From: Mesaphorura yosii
Lineage: Eukaryota; Arthropoda; Collembola; Poduromorpha; Tullbergiidae
Assembly: GCA_009869945.1 (NCBI GenBank)
Contig: WIXG01000132.1
Coordinates: 1 to 64,000, forward strand
DNA: 64,000 nucleotides
Direction: 5' to 3'
Shown: positions 11,226 through 25,700 of the stretch, piece after piece
How positions within the stretch are numbered: position 1 is the first letter of the stretch
Layout: every line of letters begins with the position of its first letter
Notes under the pieces: generated by a model
What the model saw: the letters and a program-made list of their open reading frames with translations, nothing else
Databases searched by the model: none
What the model was told of the DNA's origin: nothing
Program-made: the position numbers and the translations under genes

Positions 11226-14200
11226 AAATTACCCGCAGAGTAAAAATTAACCCTTGACCGTACTCTACAATTTTGATACACCGAACTATCAACATGTGAT
11301 TGGCGAGGGATTAAGGACTTCACTTTCACCCTTTCAGCATTACACATACCTAGACTCCAATTGCTACAGTAAACGAGCTAAAAGTTTAAAGAGTAACAGA
11401 GCAAGAAGATTGGAAATGGTTGGACTTGTCTTTTCTGGGTTTCAATTTAAATTTATTAAGATTAAGCTCCCAGAATTCGATCGGCGCACCAACAATGCAC
11501 AGCCACGCAGAGTGCCCGTATCAAAGAATTAATAATTTATCAGGAGACAGGAATAAGCACAAAGAAGGTTTCCATTCATTCTGCAGAAGGATTTAAGTAG
11601 AAATTCTTGTTCTCACCGTTCCTAACAATGGAGAATAATAAAATAGCTATTACAGAAACACAATGTAGTAGATTACGGTATTGATTTATTAGAATACAAA
11701 CTTCTAACCTACTTTTGGAGGTGGTGCCGCTGTAGTAGCAATGTCATGCGAATCAACTGGCCGTGCTGACGGCTGGTTTAAGTACAATTTGTAACTTATA
11801 CCCGTACACTCTCCTTGGTACCAGGATGAAGGTATTGTTTTCTTTGTAATTAAGTGAACATTTTCTCAACTGCTGTGTTCCCACTCTTGTGAAACCAGTA
11901 AAAGTATACCAGCATGATTGTGGGCTTGGGAAAGCTGCAAACGATGCATGATCAGCAAGACCCACAAAATCTAGTTACGTTATTCGCCGTGTCTTGGATT
12001 GTCAATCCTGATGCCTTAAATGATGAATTGATATTGCAGATGTTGTTGAATCGGTGTTGATGATATTTGGGACACGCTCAAAGTGTTTGAGAGGTGTTGG
12101 TAGGCGACAAGGCGAAGAAGCATTAGGACGTGCTGAAAGCTCTACCACCACTCGAAACTCGATGGAAGAGAAACAAAGGGATGATAATAATAGAAAGAGA
12201 AAGAAGTGCTGGAGGATCAAATCAATGAACAAGAAAATCCGATGGATGCTTTTTTATATTCTCCAATCTACATGCATGTAATGTACACGTAACAGTAGAC
12301 AAATTGTAGGATAAAGAATCTAACAAGATTTGAGATATACCAACGAGCTCGGCACTCTCCTCGCGTCGTACTTCACCATATTATTTGCTTCTGCCGGCAT
12401 GAAGACATGTAGCCATGTGGTAGGATGATAGAATAGCAAAATTGAGTTGAATTGATTTCGGAGAGTGGAAGAGTATTTGAAAAAGGGATAACAAGGCTCA
12501 ATATCTGGTTTTCGCAACAACAAGTGTATCTTCGCACTTATTTTTCGTGAAATTGTGTGGGAAAGAAAGGCCGTAAGTTCGAATATTACGTCGGACAGCC
12601 GCTGCGTGATAAAAATTTAAGCCCGGTTAGAAAATTCAACGTGGGCAGTGAAATTGTTTGCTGGCGGTGTAATGAATGGACTTTCGTTCATTCATTTCAT
12701 TTAATCTTTTGTACTGACTTCTAAGTGAATGAGACACCCACATTACACATTTACGAAAGTATATATTTGATTGATTCCACTTAGTGTTTTGCGTTTGTCC
12801 TTCGCGGTTGACACTGACGTGTAAAGCTGGTTCAAATATAAGTCCTTCCATGTAAATTTGATAGATCCGCCCGAGTATTTATTCAGCGTTAAATGAATGA
12901 ACGCCAACTTCTCATTTGTTCCAGAATTGGAGACTAAAAGAAAAACTGTGTTTTGTATGAATTATTCTCGCCAAAAATGAGAACGCTCAAGATCCTCAAA
13001 GTTAATCCGGAATTATTTAACCATTTAATTTTTCCTTTCCTTCGTGTTCCAGTTTGTGGAGCCATTTCGCACACCTAAACGCGGTACATGCACAGGCGTG
13101 CATTTATGATTCCGGGATTTCTCGGAGCACAAAAGAGGCAGGATGGATTTAGACAGCTTGACTCTTCTCCGACTAAACACCCGCCATTATAAATGCATAC
13201 ACTACATTTGCATTTTCCAAAATTCTTGGTCTTCTGAGCCTGCAGAGTAAACGACATGACTTTTTTGTTTCACATTTTACTTTCACGCTTTCTCTCGCTC
13301 GTATCTCCCCGATGCTGTGCTCTGAAGTCGTGCGCTTCATTCATTCTTGCTCACATTTTCTCTCTCTGTCGGCCTCGGATGTCGTGTCTTGCACATTCTT
13401 TCCGTTGTCTTCTCATGAGTGAATGAATGCGAACATGAAACAGCTTTTATCATCCATTTAGTAGTTTCGGCTTCGTTTCTCTGCTCGAATTAAATGCCAT
13501 TTTGTGTATGTTATTTCGTGCGAGATTTTCATGCGTGCGTAAAAGAATAAGTGCGCTCACTTACTCCTCGCCGTGCTGCACGTCTGTTTCTGCTTGTGGT
13601 GGAATACATTATCATCAGGACGAATCTTCAGCACAACCAAATTTTGCCGGGTGGCGTTGCAAGTCACCCTGGCTTGCACGCCAATGGTTCTACACAGGAG
13701 TGATGGCACAATCTACTGTTTGGGAGCTGGGCACCAAAATTCCAATAAAACTCAGTGCGTAAGGTTGACAAGATCCTGCGTTCAGGGCTACGAAGTACAA
13801 TTTTGACAAGCCGCAACAATAAAGCGAGAAGTTGCGTAAATACACGCGAGCTTTCCTGTTTAAGAAATCGCGGCATAAAAGTTAGGGTGGCCATAATTTA
13901 GTTCGGTCATACACCGTTCTGAAGCCAGACCGCTCGCCAAATCACGAGTCCTGATAGAGCCGTGCTGTGGCGAGGTTGCAAGTCAAAGTTTATACGTTTT
14001 GAATGGGAGCAATCTGGAGGAAGTAGTTGACGGAGAAGGAACACAAAAACTGAGATGGAATTAGAAATTGAGTCGAGAAGAGAAAATGATGATGTAACAT
14101 TTATAGGCGCGGAGATGGATAGATAGTGCAGTGCGCGCAGATTGTCGTCGTCCAAGTCGCATCATGTTGGCAGTTGGTACCACAAGCAGCAGCGCGTACT

Positions 14201-15282
14201 CTTCTCTCTTCAACCTCAACCTGAGCTGTGTTGTAATGGTTTATGGCTTTCTCTTCGTTCGAAGCGAAGAAATGATGAGAGACTCACTAAACCCTTTCTG
14301 TTATCTTTTGCCAAGAAAGACAAACCAGTGCAGTACTTGGAACATTGTCCTCGGCGACCATGATCTCAGCTCCGTTGTCCTTATACGACTTGATTCGCCT
14401 TCCTTTTTTATAGTAATTGCTTCTTTTCTTTTTTGCCCGAATATTCCCATGCACGTACCGAGCTCATTCACGTTCTCGTTTTTTACCTTTCCCGGTGGCT
14501 GACTGCGCCGCAATAATGGATTTTTTTCCAACAAGAATATGTGGGACAAGGCGGCACTGAGCATTATTCCACTCCGTGCTGGAATCATTCAGTCTGTCAG
14601 TCGCAAAGCGAAACTCTCAGTTGACCTCGATGCAGGCAGCAAACATTGCATACTCGCACCGCGTCCGAAATTATAATAATGTACAAGTAACATGTACGCC
14701 AGCGGATTGCCCGGGTTGTCAAAGCGTCTGCCGCCGCCGGTACAAATGAGGTGAATTGAGGGGTGATGGCAAATGATACCGTTGGGATATCTCCTCCGCC
14801 GCTGCTTCTTCAAACTTCTCTCCTCTTTCCGTTCTCGTGTCTGCATTATGTATGATGAACTCCAATTCAGCACTTTATGACGCTTTGGGACCTTTCCTCT
14901 TCCTTTACACCATTAACTTTGTACAGTGCAGGCCCATGCAGGTGAACAGTAAAATCTAGTGTTCATTGTACTAGGCAGTATGTACGACTTCAAATAATGA
15001 ATACACTAAGAAATTTTATTACCCTCATTTCGAACTCAGCCTTGACTCGGTTTAAAAAAAACTGTTTCGCGTTCGTACATTCCCTCAACATACTTGTTAT
15101 TATAATATCAAAGGCCTAGCGAATTTATTTGAATTCGGAGCGCATAATTGCAGAGAAATCTCGCAAAAGTGGATCAGATCATCACGCCTTGCCATATCAT
15201 TCACTATTCGCTTACGATTCTGATGTTCCCACTGATCGCGTAATTGCAAATTGGCTCTAATCTGTGTTTTTTGTCTTTCCAG
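11226..15282. other. Non-coding stretch upstream of the first traced receptor exon
   Basis: No exon is supported. Open frames of up to about 120 codons (for example 14,131-14,502) show no cysteine pattern matching the GDNF-receptor family, no convincing signal peptide joined to a phase-1 donor, and no similarity I recognise. The missing 5' exon(s) of the receptor gene could be here or left of the window. Confidence 0.4.
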
Positions 15283-18200
15283 GTGGACAAATGAAGACTG
15301 GCACAGCCATCATGAACTGCATTCAAGCAAGAAACTTTTGTGTTGACAACACCGCATGTAGTCCTATTTTAGAGATTGTGCCTCGGGTTTGCGGTACAGA
15401 GAAAGGTAATCAATCACTTTCTTCATTCCTCCCGCTGTCACACCGCGGTAGTCCTTTATCAACTCAAGTACAAGTATTTAACGTAATGCGCTGTGCATTG
15501 AGAATTGGGTACGACGCAGTTGCATTCGTTCGAATCTGGTATTTGACTTCTTCTTTTCTGCCCTACTCTATTCAAGGAGGGATAAACTCTTATTGTGAAG
15601 TCAAGTTTGTTTTCAGCATTTGCCGTCCATTCAACTGTACGAAACGCAATTAAACAGGCGTGTTTATGCATTCGGTTGCACAATTTGACATCCGGAGTGC
15701 GGAGAACGTCCCATGAAGCCCTGTACGGAAAAATTAGTAGAGGCAGGCACGTTTTAACCACACATGTATGTGCACGCATTACACATTGCACCAGCTGCGC
15801 CTATACGCTTACGTATATAACGTCATAATGAACCGGCGCCTTCACCATGCCACACCACGTCAATACGTTATTGAATTATAGTATCATGGAGCAGTCACCC
15901 AGCACAACACGAGCCCATTTGCCAGTTCGAGGTTGGGCACGAGATGAAAAGGAGCAACATTTCGTGTGCCGTGCATGGAGACGACGAAGAATGGCGAGGA
16001 GGAGGAAATAAATTCAATCTACGTGTAACATCTTTCTCTCGCTATCTTTCTCCTGTAACTAATTATTTTGTTTCCCTTGTCGGCGTAACCATAACCTCAT
16101 AATTGCAACAATGATCTGATTAATTCATCGCCCTTGTCTTGTTTTCCCGTTTCGATTTCGACTCGAAGCTGAAAAGTTTGCAGCTTGGAATAACAACAGA
16201 AGAAAACTCCTTTATGCTTCCTTGTCTGTAAATATGCCGCCAGATTTCAGCATGGAAAGGCGATAAATAAGCAACCAATCATAATGTACCCTCAGGCTGC
16301 TCTGGTCGGTTCTAAAGTCTTGCACGAACCAGACAGACTCGAATTTCGCAAATTGATGAAAGCATCAAATCATTGTGTAAGCCTTGCACATTCGAGCTTC
16401 GTACAACATGTTTAATTTGTAGACAAAATTGATCTCAACTCTTTAGCTCTTTGTGTTGGCGTGTAATACTCGTTCATCGAACAGTAACTAGTAAATGTGT
16501 TTAGTGTTCGAACTGAGTTTTGAGTACATGCATTGCGGTTTTGAGAACCTACAAAACTGTGTATTGTAGTAAACTAGAAAGACTGAAACGAGTGCGAAGT
16601 CAGTACAACCCGCACGTGCGTGAGCACGGGAGTAGGTGCCGTGCTGGAGCGGTGAAAGCATATGGATAGTGAATTAATACTACATTATGTCCCGTGTACG
16701 TGGTTGGTTTTGTTGGTCTGAGCTGTTGCTGCTTGCTGCTGGTTTTCCTTAGGATTTCGATTACGCCACGGTTGCAACATGGTCGAGACCGCGGTAGAAT
16801 GGTAGAAAACAACTGTACGCAGCATTTAGTGAGTGAGCAGGAACATTGTAAAACATTTTGAACTCGTAATGTGTTTTACGTGCCTCTTTCACCGAAAAGT
16901 TGCAATAATATGCCGTGAAGCCGTGTTATTAGGACGGCCGCACTGCCACTCCATCGCCGTGAAAGAGTGCTTAGAACTTTTCCGTGTTGCTCAAGTGGTG
17001 GAGCGGGCAAAGAGCCAGAGTGCAAATAAGTGCGTGCCAGTCACTCCTCGACTTGTATTTTTATTTTGCTCTCTATCAAGAGCACCGATCGTTCCGAATG
17101 CTTGACTGCTTGTGTTCATTCTGCACAAGTGGAGTAACTGCGCCAGCTTCCTCTCCGAGACAGTAACCACAAACACAAACACAATGATTATTGTACGCTC
17201 ATGATCTTGTCAAGCCGTATAATGTAACACCAACACCGTGGTACAAGGTCTCCCAAATACGTGTTTCCTGTGCTGCACGAACGACGGGACCTTTTCACAA
17301 GCACATCGGCAGTGAACCGGCTGAGGACTTTCATCCTGTTCCATGACCTGGAATCCCAGAGCAAAAATGTTACGCCTAGATTTACTCACGCGGAAAATTA
17401 ATTCTCAATAATCGCATTCACGTAGCCACGAAGCCTCAGCGCGGGCATCGCTAAACTATTTTGGGCCGAGGCAAAGACACGGACGGAAGTGTTCGAGCTG
17501 CGACAGTCTACAAGATTGTGGATTTACATCGGAAGTGATGTCCCGCTTGCCGGGCTGACGCCGTTGCTCGTGCTGATCGAAGTACTTTGCAAACGGGTAT
17601 AATTATGGAAAATTAGATAGCCAGCCGCACACTTAGCTGCAGCCTTGATCCACCAGCACAGCCAGCCGAGCTACAGAGTCCGAGATGCCTGGGTTCTTCT
17701 TGTTGATGATGATGTTTGTGATTGTGATTAGCAAGAAGAATATACTTTCAGGGGAAGGTTAATTTCCTGAATCGTAATCTAATGTATACAGAGCGGGCCC
17801 AGCGCACTGCTCGTGAATCGGAAGTCGAGAGCTGCTTTCATCGGCTCCAGCTACAACTACCCCGAGGACATAACCGTCGTGTTTCTTGTGTTTCGCAAAG
17901 GATAAACACAACTTGGCTAGGTTGCAAACTGCTTTCACTTTCTCTTTCATGCTATTTCACCCTATTAGTATTTTATATTCAATTTAGTTCGATTGCACTG
18001 CGTCTATTAATGCCTGCTCACTCATCTCGTTTTCGGCCTGTCGTTATCATTTCCCATTTTCCTTTTCGCTCTAAGCTACTAATTTGAGGAACAAATCTCC
18101 TTTGACGGTATTCACCAATCATTACACATGTTATAACGCATTTTTAATCTACGTGTTTACTTCTGTCGATGCAATGTGCTTCGGGGTTCACCTCAATTTG

Positions 18201-21200
18201 GCCTTCATAATTTATAACCAAGAGTTCAAGGACAAAGTGGCAGAACACAGCATAGCGTCTCAATTAATCATCAACTGCTTACGAATGCAAATCATAAAGT
18301 GCAACAGCCTCGGGTTTCCGTGTGCAATTTTTGAAAGGCATTAGAGCGCGTGAGGCAAGGATTAAACCATTAGAGAATGATTATGGTGTTTTGATTTGAG
18401 ATTCAGCATCTGTCAACCAAAAAAATTTTGTCGTATTTCGGTAGCTTCTCTTGTGAAAGCGATGAGGCGTCGAGAGTCGAGACGATAAGGAAGATAAAAC
18501 TTTAAAAGCACGTTTGCTCTGCAGGAGTCATTGCAACAGTCCTCGGAGCGAGCTGCAGCTCTGAGACTGAGGAAGCGGCAGTTAACAACCTCCGTGCTCG
18601 TACTCCGTTTCCCACGAAGTGTGGGTGTGGATTGAAGGAAAGGGTGTGGAAAAAGAGATGAAGAAATCAATGCTAATGAATATTGACTTCGTTGAATGCA
18701 AATGAGTTTTATTTATGCAACCAGCTGTAGGCATCGTCACTTCACGTACTTTACAGTCGTAAGACTTTAGCACGCACACCACAAAGCGAATCCGTGTCGT
18801 CTTATTCTTGACGCTTCGGAATTTGAAGGACTGCTTGGGAAAGAGAAAGCTCAAGAGAGCAGTGGAAGATGCAGAAAAGTCTGATTCCTTTGTGCAATCT
18901 CTCGGAACGGAATTACAACAACGTGTGGGACCTCGGTGAGGAAACTTGCATGAATGAAAGGAATAAAAAGACTAAAGATGAAAAAATAAATTGCGTGACT
19001 TGGCTTATAATTTCGAGTGAAGAAGACTCGTCGTGTTAGTGCTGACAAAATGTGTAAGAGTGCTCAATCCCGCACGGGAAATGAGGAGGTGAAAAGTAGA
19101 GCTTGTAAGAGGAACCTAATTTCATTTTTCGCACGAGCATACGAGTGGAGTATGGTCGAGTTCGACTAAACTCTTGGTCTTCATTCTTGTGCCCGCAGTG
19201 ACTTTACAATGGACACGAATTCATTTCACCAATCGAAGAGCAAATAATTTGGCAATAAAAGTGAAAAAAGCAGGACATTAAACACGCGTAACGACGACAA
19301 AGCATAAGCCAAAGGAATTTGCTGGCTCTTGTCAAGCATATGCCGAGAAAATGCATCGTAATACTGACTTCACACACAGTCGACGGTGTTTGGCATCGAT
19401 TCCTTGACATTCCCGCCCTGCAAGTTTTCTTACACCTTCGCATAACGAAAACTTGGATATGAGGCGAAACTACTTTTATGATACAATTTTTCTGACAATA
19501 TTCAACTTTCCAACTTAAACTTGAAGAAGTCCATGTACAAAAAAAGTAGCAACTCATACCCATATTCCAGGAAACTTTCTTCCTCCTTTTCCCTATCCAG
19601 AGCTTTGCATGTCGTATTACATAATTTTTCACACTTTTGAACATGATAGCGTTAGCAGCCTCGCATGCGTAGGCTAAGGTTGTGCTACATGATACTGCCT
19701 CATAAGAACCTAATTCTGGGAGATTCGACACAGGCCATGGCGAAACGGCGAAGCCTTGTGCAAGAAATGTTACGGGTTTATGTGAATGAAATTACGTACG
19801 AAGGTGCAAACTTATGTAGCATTGCATTAACGGGTTCAGCTCTAACATTAAGATTTAAGAAAAAGAAGCTAGAATGTACGTTTACTCAAGAAATTTGCAA
19901 GTGCTCGCAATGAACTTCGATTTCGTGCTTGTATCAAAAATTCCCCTAAATGGAATGCTGTTGAAAGCGTGCTTCAAATCTTACAGCAGTTCTATCGTGC
20001 CCATTCGAAACCGCGAACCTCTGATGTAGGTCGAAGTGTACTGAAGAACGAAATAAAACTCGTGTAAAAATTACACGGTATAGGCACGACTAATAGTTAT
20101 GAATTACTGGCTCAATCCTTCCCCATTCCATTCTTTAAGCATTACGCGAGTAAATATATAGACTGTTTGACATTCCAATTTACGTTACAATAATCACCAG
20201 TTTCTACGTTGTATTGTCTTGGCATGAAATGTCCTGAGCCAACATTTTTCAAGCTGCATTGATGCGTGAAGCCTTCGCCAACCGAGAGCTGTCCACGTGA
20301 CGTGCCTTTTACGTTTCGTTTCTGGACTCGGCACGACATGTAAACATTGGTTTGGTTGTAAAAGTTAAGCTGTTTTTGTTTCTTTTTCCAAATTATGCAA
20401 ATCACGTAATGCTACCTTTTATTAACAATACGGACGGCTTGCGAGCAGGCTGAGTCATTGCATGATTGACTCACAAATCATAACGTAAATAATAGTGGTT
20501 CCATTTGCCATAGTTGTTTCTAAACAGGTGCCAGAGTACGCCGGTGGAGCAGTTAAAAAGTGCCAAGTGCTAAAAAAGTAGTAAAAGTTTATTTAATACA
20601 CCAAGTTTCACATTGAAATGGAATATTCCAATATAAGATAAAGTCTACTTTACTGTGGATTGAATTGAAACTGAGTTTTTGTGTGTTTACGATGATGTAA
20701 AATTCCACCCACGCAAACGATCGAGCTGCGGAATTTAGCAGCCATTCGCAACCTTAAATATTTATGCACGAGTTCAGGCTGACGACGGTTGACCTCAGCT
20801 TGAGAGCAACGCAGGTTGACCCAGCAAACGCGTTCAATGCGAACGAGTCACAATTTCCATCTCCAGAAAACGATTAGGGCATTTTACTTTGTACGATATT
20901 TTTATAACCGCGTGTGTACACAGAACGTATATATGTCAGTCGAGTATTTAATAAACCATGTAATAGCCGCAGTGCTTCGACAATAATTTATGGTACGGTT
21001 CTGGGCAAAATGGAAAGTTGACTAGTACGAATGCAGACCGTAACATGCAGGGAACGTACTATTGGGTTGTGGTTGGTTTATTCAGTGAAGGCGTAAGAAA
21101 GTAGTAAGATTGCATGCATTAAGAAAGCACGAAGAGTAACAGAAACGTATACATGCAGCCCAACTAGAAATGTGCCACAAAATACGAAAAAAGTCCATTT

Positions 21201-22711
21201 GCACGAGATTTTAATATCAAGCGAGCACGCACGCTTTTTCTCAATTCCAGGCCTTGCACGGGCTGCCTTGTCTGAGTACCCACTTGTCAGCTTTCTCCTT
21301 TGAACCAGCTTTGCCTTTATTTGGCTGCATTTTGTGCTACAATTTTATTGCCTATGAGTTGAGCCGCATTACTGAAGCGCGCTTATGATGAGTGTACCTT
21401 CTGTACATGTCAAAGGAGGCAGAATTGCCACACGGCGCTTGGTGTTTGAGTCCACGATCTTAAGCTGAAACTCGTCTGTTTACTGGCACGAATGACACGT
21501 AGCGGAGTGGAAGTTCCTGCTCAAAATTAAGAGAATTCAGAAACGTACATTTAATTAATATCTGTTGAGCATCAAAAGCGCCAATGTCAGCCACCACGTG
21601 TTTGAAAAGACCAATTCAAAGCAAAAGTCTTGATGGCGCTGGTGGTCCCTTCGAAAGTTTTATGACGCGTGCATTGTTGTACTACTAATCGAATATTGCT
21701 ATTGCTTGGAGTATAAATAGAATTGCGGTGCGGTGGAGCAAGTAGATGGTTTGCACTCAAAGACTCAAAGGAAATGAATAAAAATCCGGTTTAACAATAA
21801 CACAAGTCACGGCCTGTAATTTGACTTTTCTTGCGGGCTCCTCCACCGTCGGTACCGGCAACGTTCCAAGCACATTACACATTCATATTCACTCGCATTG
21901 TGGTCGTGGCATAAAAGAAGGTCGGGAAATGCAAAAGTAGGAAGAAAATGAACTTGGCGGCGTGTCATTTTGTGAGAAAATGTGAAAATGAAACTCTTTT
22001 CTTTTATGCTGGTCTGGCGAAAGTCCGTGCAAGCTACAGAGTACACGTGATTCGGTATTTTATGGGTTGCTCTTTGCCGTCGTCTCGTCGTACCTTGCGG
22101 TGTTGCTTACTTCCATTTGTTCACTTCTTTTATACTTTGCTTTATTGTTGTTGTTGTTAACTTCAGCTGGCTGGAAACTAGATTTTGAGATTGAAGTGCA
22201 TATATTCTGGAGAACTCCACTTGTGTTGTGTACTTTTTCTGAGGGTATAGCCTACAATAAGTTGCTATTGGGGCAACACAATGGAATTAAGAAAGCATGG
22301 GAAACTTGCTGAGCCAAGTATAACTATGCATATGCTGATACACTTTCTCATGGAGAAATGTTCTGATTGCTTTCTGCATGGGTCTTGCACGCCTGAATTT
22401 ATCTGTTGGTAATCCAAACGACAGCAGTAAACGAATGCTTGTGCACTTGAACTTGTACTTGAGACCACTGGGTAGGTCACTCGGGTCAAACAGTAACGAC
22501 ATTGTCTAAATATTTATGCTATAATCTTTATCTTTCGCAGTTGCCTGCACCACATTGACAGTTACGAAATGCGTGGCTGCTCTTCGAACTCTTCAAGCTT
22601 TCCCGTATTTCTACCCGACGTGCTTGTGCCGAGAACCCAGCTCAGACCCCCAATGCAATGCATTCCGTGAATACCTGTTCGATCACCCATGTACCATGGT
22701 CAAAGAGAAGG
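15283..22711 (+). CDS. Gfrl: Gfrl exons 1-2 traced: GDNF/GAS1 domain 1
   Basis: Exon 15283-15405 follows a TTTTTGTCTTTCCAG acceptor and begins in phase 1, so a coding exon lies upstream. It carries the first half of the domain (NCIQARNFCVDNTACSP, then a Cys before the donor). Exon 22541-22711 completes the domain with spacing C-T-K-C, then YFYPTCLCRE, QCNAFREYLF and a final HPC. This matches the GFR pattern of an initial C...C...C helix followed by C.C and a C-terminal helix. The intervening intron is 7.1 kb (15,406-22,540). A canonical-looking TATAAATAG sits inside it at about 21,712. Confidence 0.82.
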
Positions 22712-25700
22712 GTAAGTTTGCCACTACCTAATTCGACACTTATGGACATTGTTGATTTAATTGACTGACGACCTTACGACAAAATGGACGTTAAGAAATC
22801 TATTTTCGCAGCAAGAGTTACACAATATGTCTTGGCGTGTCCTAATATATGTCTCTGGATGATTCATCGCTTGACTCCCAAACTTGGTCTCGGAGCAAGT
22901 CCATCCTCTGCTCAAGAACGAGAAACTGTTCTTGGTGGTCGTCGCCGTTACTCTTCCTGACTTTCCCCAACTCGCCTTGTCATTGAAATTATGGAGTGCA
23001 GTGCGCAGAGTAGAAGGAAAGAAAAACCTAAATTGCGCACGAATAAATCTTGTTGTCATCATACCTCCGCGAGCTGAGTACACATTGCGAACTTGTGCCG
23101 ACACGACCTTAATATATTTAACCCCACACCAAATGGCAATAGCAGCAATAGCATGTGCTTAGGGAACTTTTTTTTTACAGGAAACTGGGCGACAGGATCA
23201 AGTTTGTCAACGAAAACTTTCACTCGGATAAAATCTTAATGATAAATGCGCTCAGATGTTATGTGCGGAGATTTTTTTGTAATATCACTGCAAGCTTATT
23301 CATTCCACAATAAATAACATCACATCACACTGTTTCATGTCGTGCATATTTACCAGAAGACATGAGACCTCGAGTGATGCATTCGAAATAAAATTCAAGA
23401 TTGACCAGGACCAGAAAATATTCGTCTTTCACTGTGGAATGTGTGTTTGAGCTTGAACGTCGCCGTATTTCAAGACGGGAGTCGAGTGCAAATCCCGCAT
23501 ACATTTATTATGATGACTCCAGTTATTGCTTTCCACTTAGATCGCGCAGATATTGCTCGTGACAGTCTGTCGACCAGGAAACCTCGCTGATGCGGCGGAA
23601 GGGTCTCGTAGCCCTCACAGCACATTTTCCTAAGGTTTTGCCCGGATGTATTTTATTGCTTGCTGCTATTTCTCCTGATGCACACACAAAGTGCGCAACG
23701 CGCTCTTTTGCTCTCTGGAGCGTAGCTGTAGTGAGATGTATAGTCAATTGATATTTGCATAAAGCTGTCCTCAAATGTTGAAAATAGCAAGGAACAAACA
23801 CCAGATCTTGCAAAAAATGTTGCACGGGCCAGGGCGGCATGCAAAATATGTTTGTCCCACGCTCTTGCCCGTGCTTTTGTTCTATCGTACACGCTGTCTC
23901 ATGTATGCGTAATATCCCGGCAGTAATATATAATAACACAGTTCGCGAACGAGACACAGATTCCTATACGTTGCAATAATAAATGTAATATTGAGAATGT
24001 AATACATTTTGAAAAAGAACAAAAGAGAAACGATTCAACATAATTTAGTACTTGCGTACAAATAAAGGAAAACAATGCACACCTGAACTGGCGTTGTGCT
24101 GCTGTCAGCAAGCAGCAGTCTGTCAGGGCCCTGCATTCTGCTCCCCATGACACTTTCTCCGCGCTGCTGCCGCCGCCGTTCTTTGTGTCATTTCTCTGAC
24201 TTTCAATCCCGTCCCCATGATCCACATTCATCGTACAAGCCCAAAAACAAACTCCCAGTCCTGTATATTAAGCATACTGAAAGGAATGACAACAGATTAA
24301 AGGAATCGGTGTTGGATAAAATATTCCTGTACTTTGTGCCGTCACTCCGTGATGTTCCCTCTTGGGCCTTTGTGTTTTGTTTCTTCTGCGTGATATGCTG
24401 GGAATTCAAGGTATTTTATAATGCACTTTAGATTTCTTGTTGACAGAAACCGACCGCCCGACTGCATAATAAGAGACAGATAAAAGATTTTTTTTAATGC
24501 AAACATGAAGAATTTATGTAATCTGATATTCACGTGCACGCTTTTTATTTTTTTCACTTATGCCGCTGCTCCTGCAAATCTGACTCGGATGCTGATGCTC
24601 GGGATGGAAAACAATGCGACTCGTCTCCGACTCTGGTCTCGTGTGCAGAGAAAGATCCTTTTCCTGTGGAAGCTCTTCCTACATGTGATTACGCACTGGA
24701 TGTGTGTCGCAAGGACTCAAACCCCAAGTGTATGCAACACTATCGTGACTTCAAATCCAATTGCCGTGTATCGGATGGCAATTGTAAAATGGAAGATTGG
24801 TAAATGCAACTCGACTCGTTCGAGCCATGATGGTGTGGTCTTGACAATTGCAGTGCCCTGAACATTGAAATCTCGTTGCAGGGACCTCTGTCATGACAGC
24901 TGGACCAAACTGCGCCTGACTCCCATGTTTGGCTGCATTTGTCCGAGTGGTCATCCGCGATGTGATAGAATTTACGGAGAGGTCAACTACAATCCCTGCG
25001 TCGGTAAGCCTTTTAGTAGCCCCAACCCAACCCCAAAGGCAGGTACCTAGATCCTAACCTGTGCACCATTTGAATCACCTCTGCATTGTATTGACTCACC
25101 ATTTGCATGAAGATTTCAGCAAACTTATGCTTCCAAGCTCCAGCCTGCAATTCAAAACCCTTCTCAAGCATTTAAAAACAACTATTTCATTGTTTTTCAT
25201 TTGTCATATTGCACAAAAGCAAAATATTTAAAACGACGGTTATTCTTGTAGTCTTAATGCGGTTTTAATTTTGCCACGACACACTTTTGCACACGCACCG
25301 CACCGTCACTGCTTGTTCTGTTTCAGAGCACTCAGCGCTTGACATGTCCGGCACCAATTCAGCACTGTACTCACTCGCACGTCCACGTGAGGTGGGATTC
25401 ACACGTTTCTTTTCGTTCACCCCCGCATCGACCTTCCCGATTCCTGGCACTTTCTACCGCCTGCACCACCACCGCGAGCAACAACAGCACACCCGCCACT
25501 CCAACAGCCACCACCGCCATCACAACCAGCAACAAACATTCAATGTTGAGTCGAATGTCGTGGTTGTCCCTGCCGCACGCACAGAAAGCCATCTCTTTGT
25601 AGATGAGTCTTTTTCGACACCAATCTCTTATCGAGGCTATCCTTCACCAGGATCATATTCTACGTCCCAATCTGGCTCAATTACAGTTCAAGTCATCTCC

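Noticed and set aside
19204-19731. 175-codon frame on the - strand in the first receptor intron
   Set aside because: The composition is Cys/Ser/Phe-rich and irregular, with no motif or splice context; consistent with chance.
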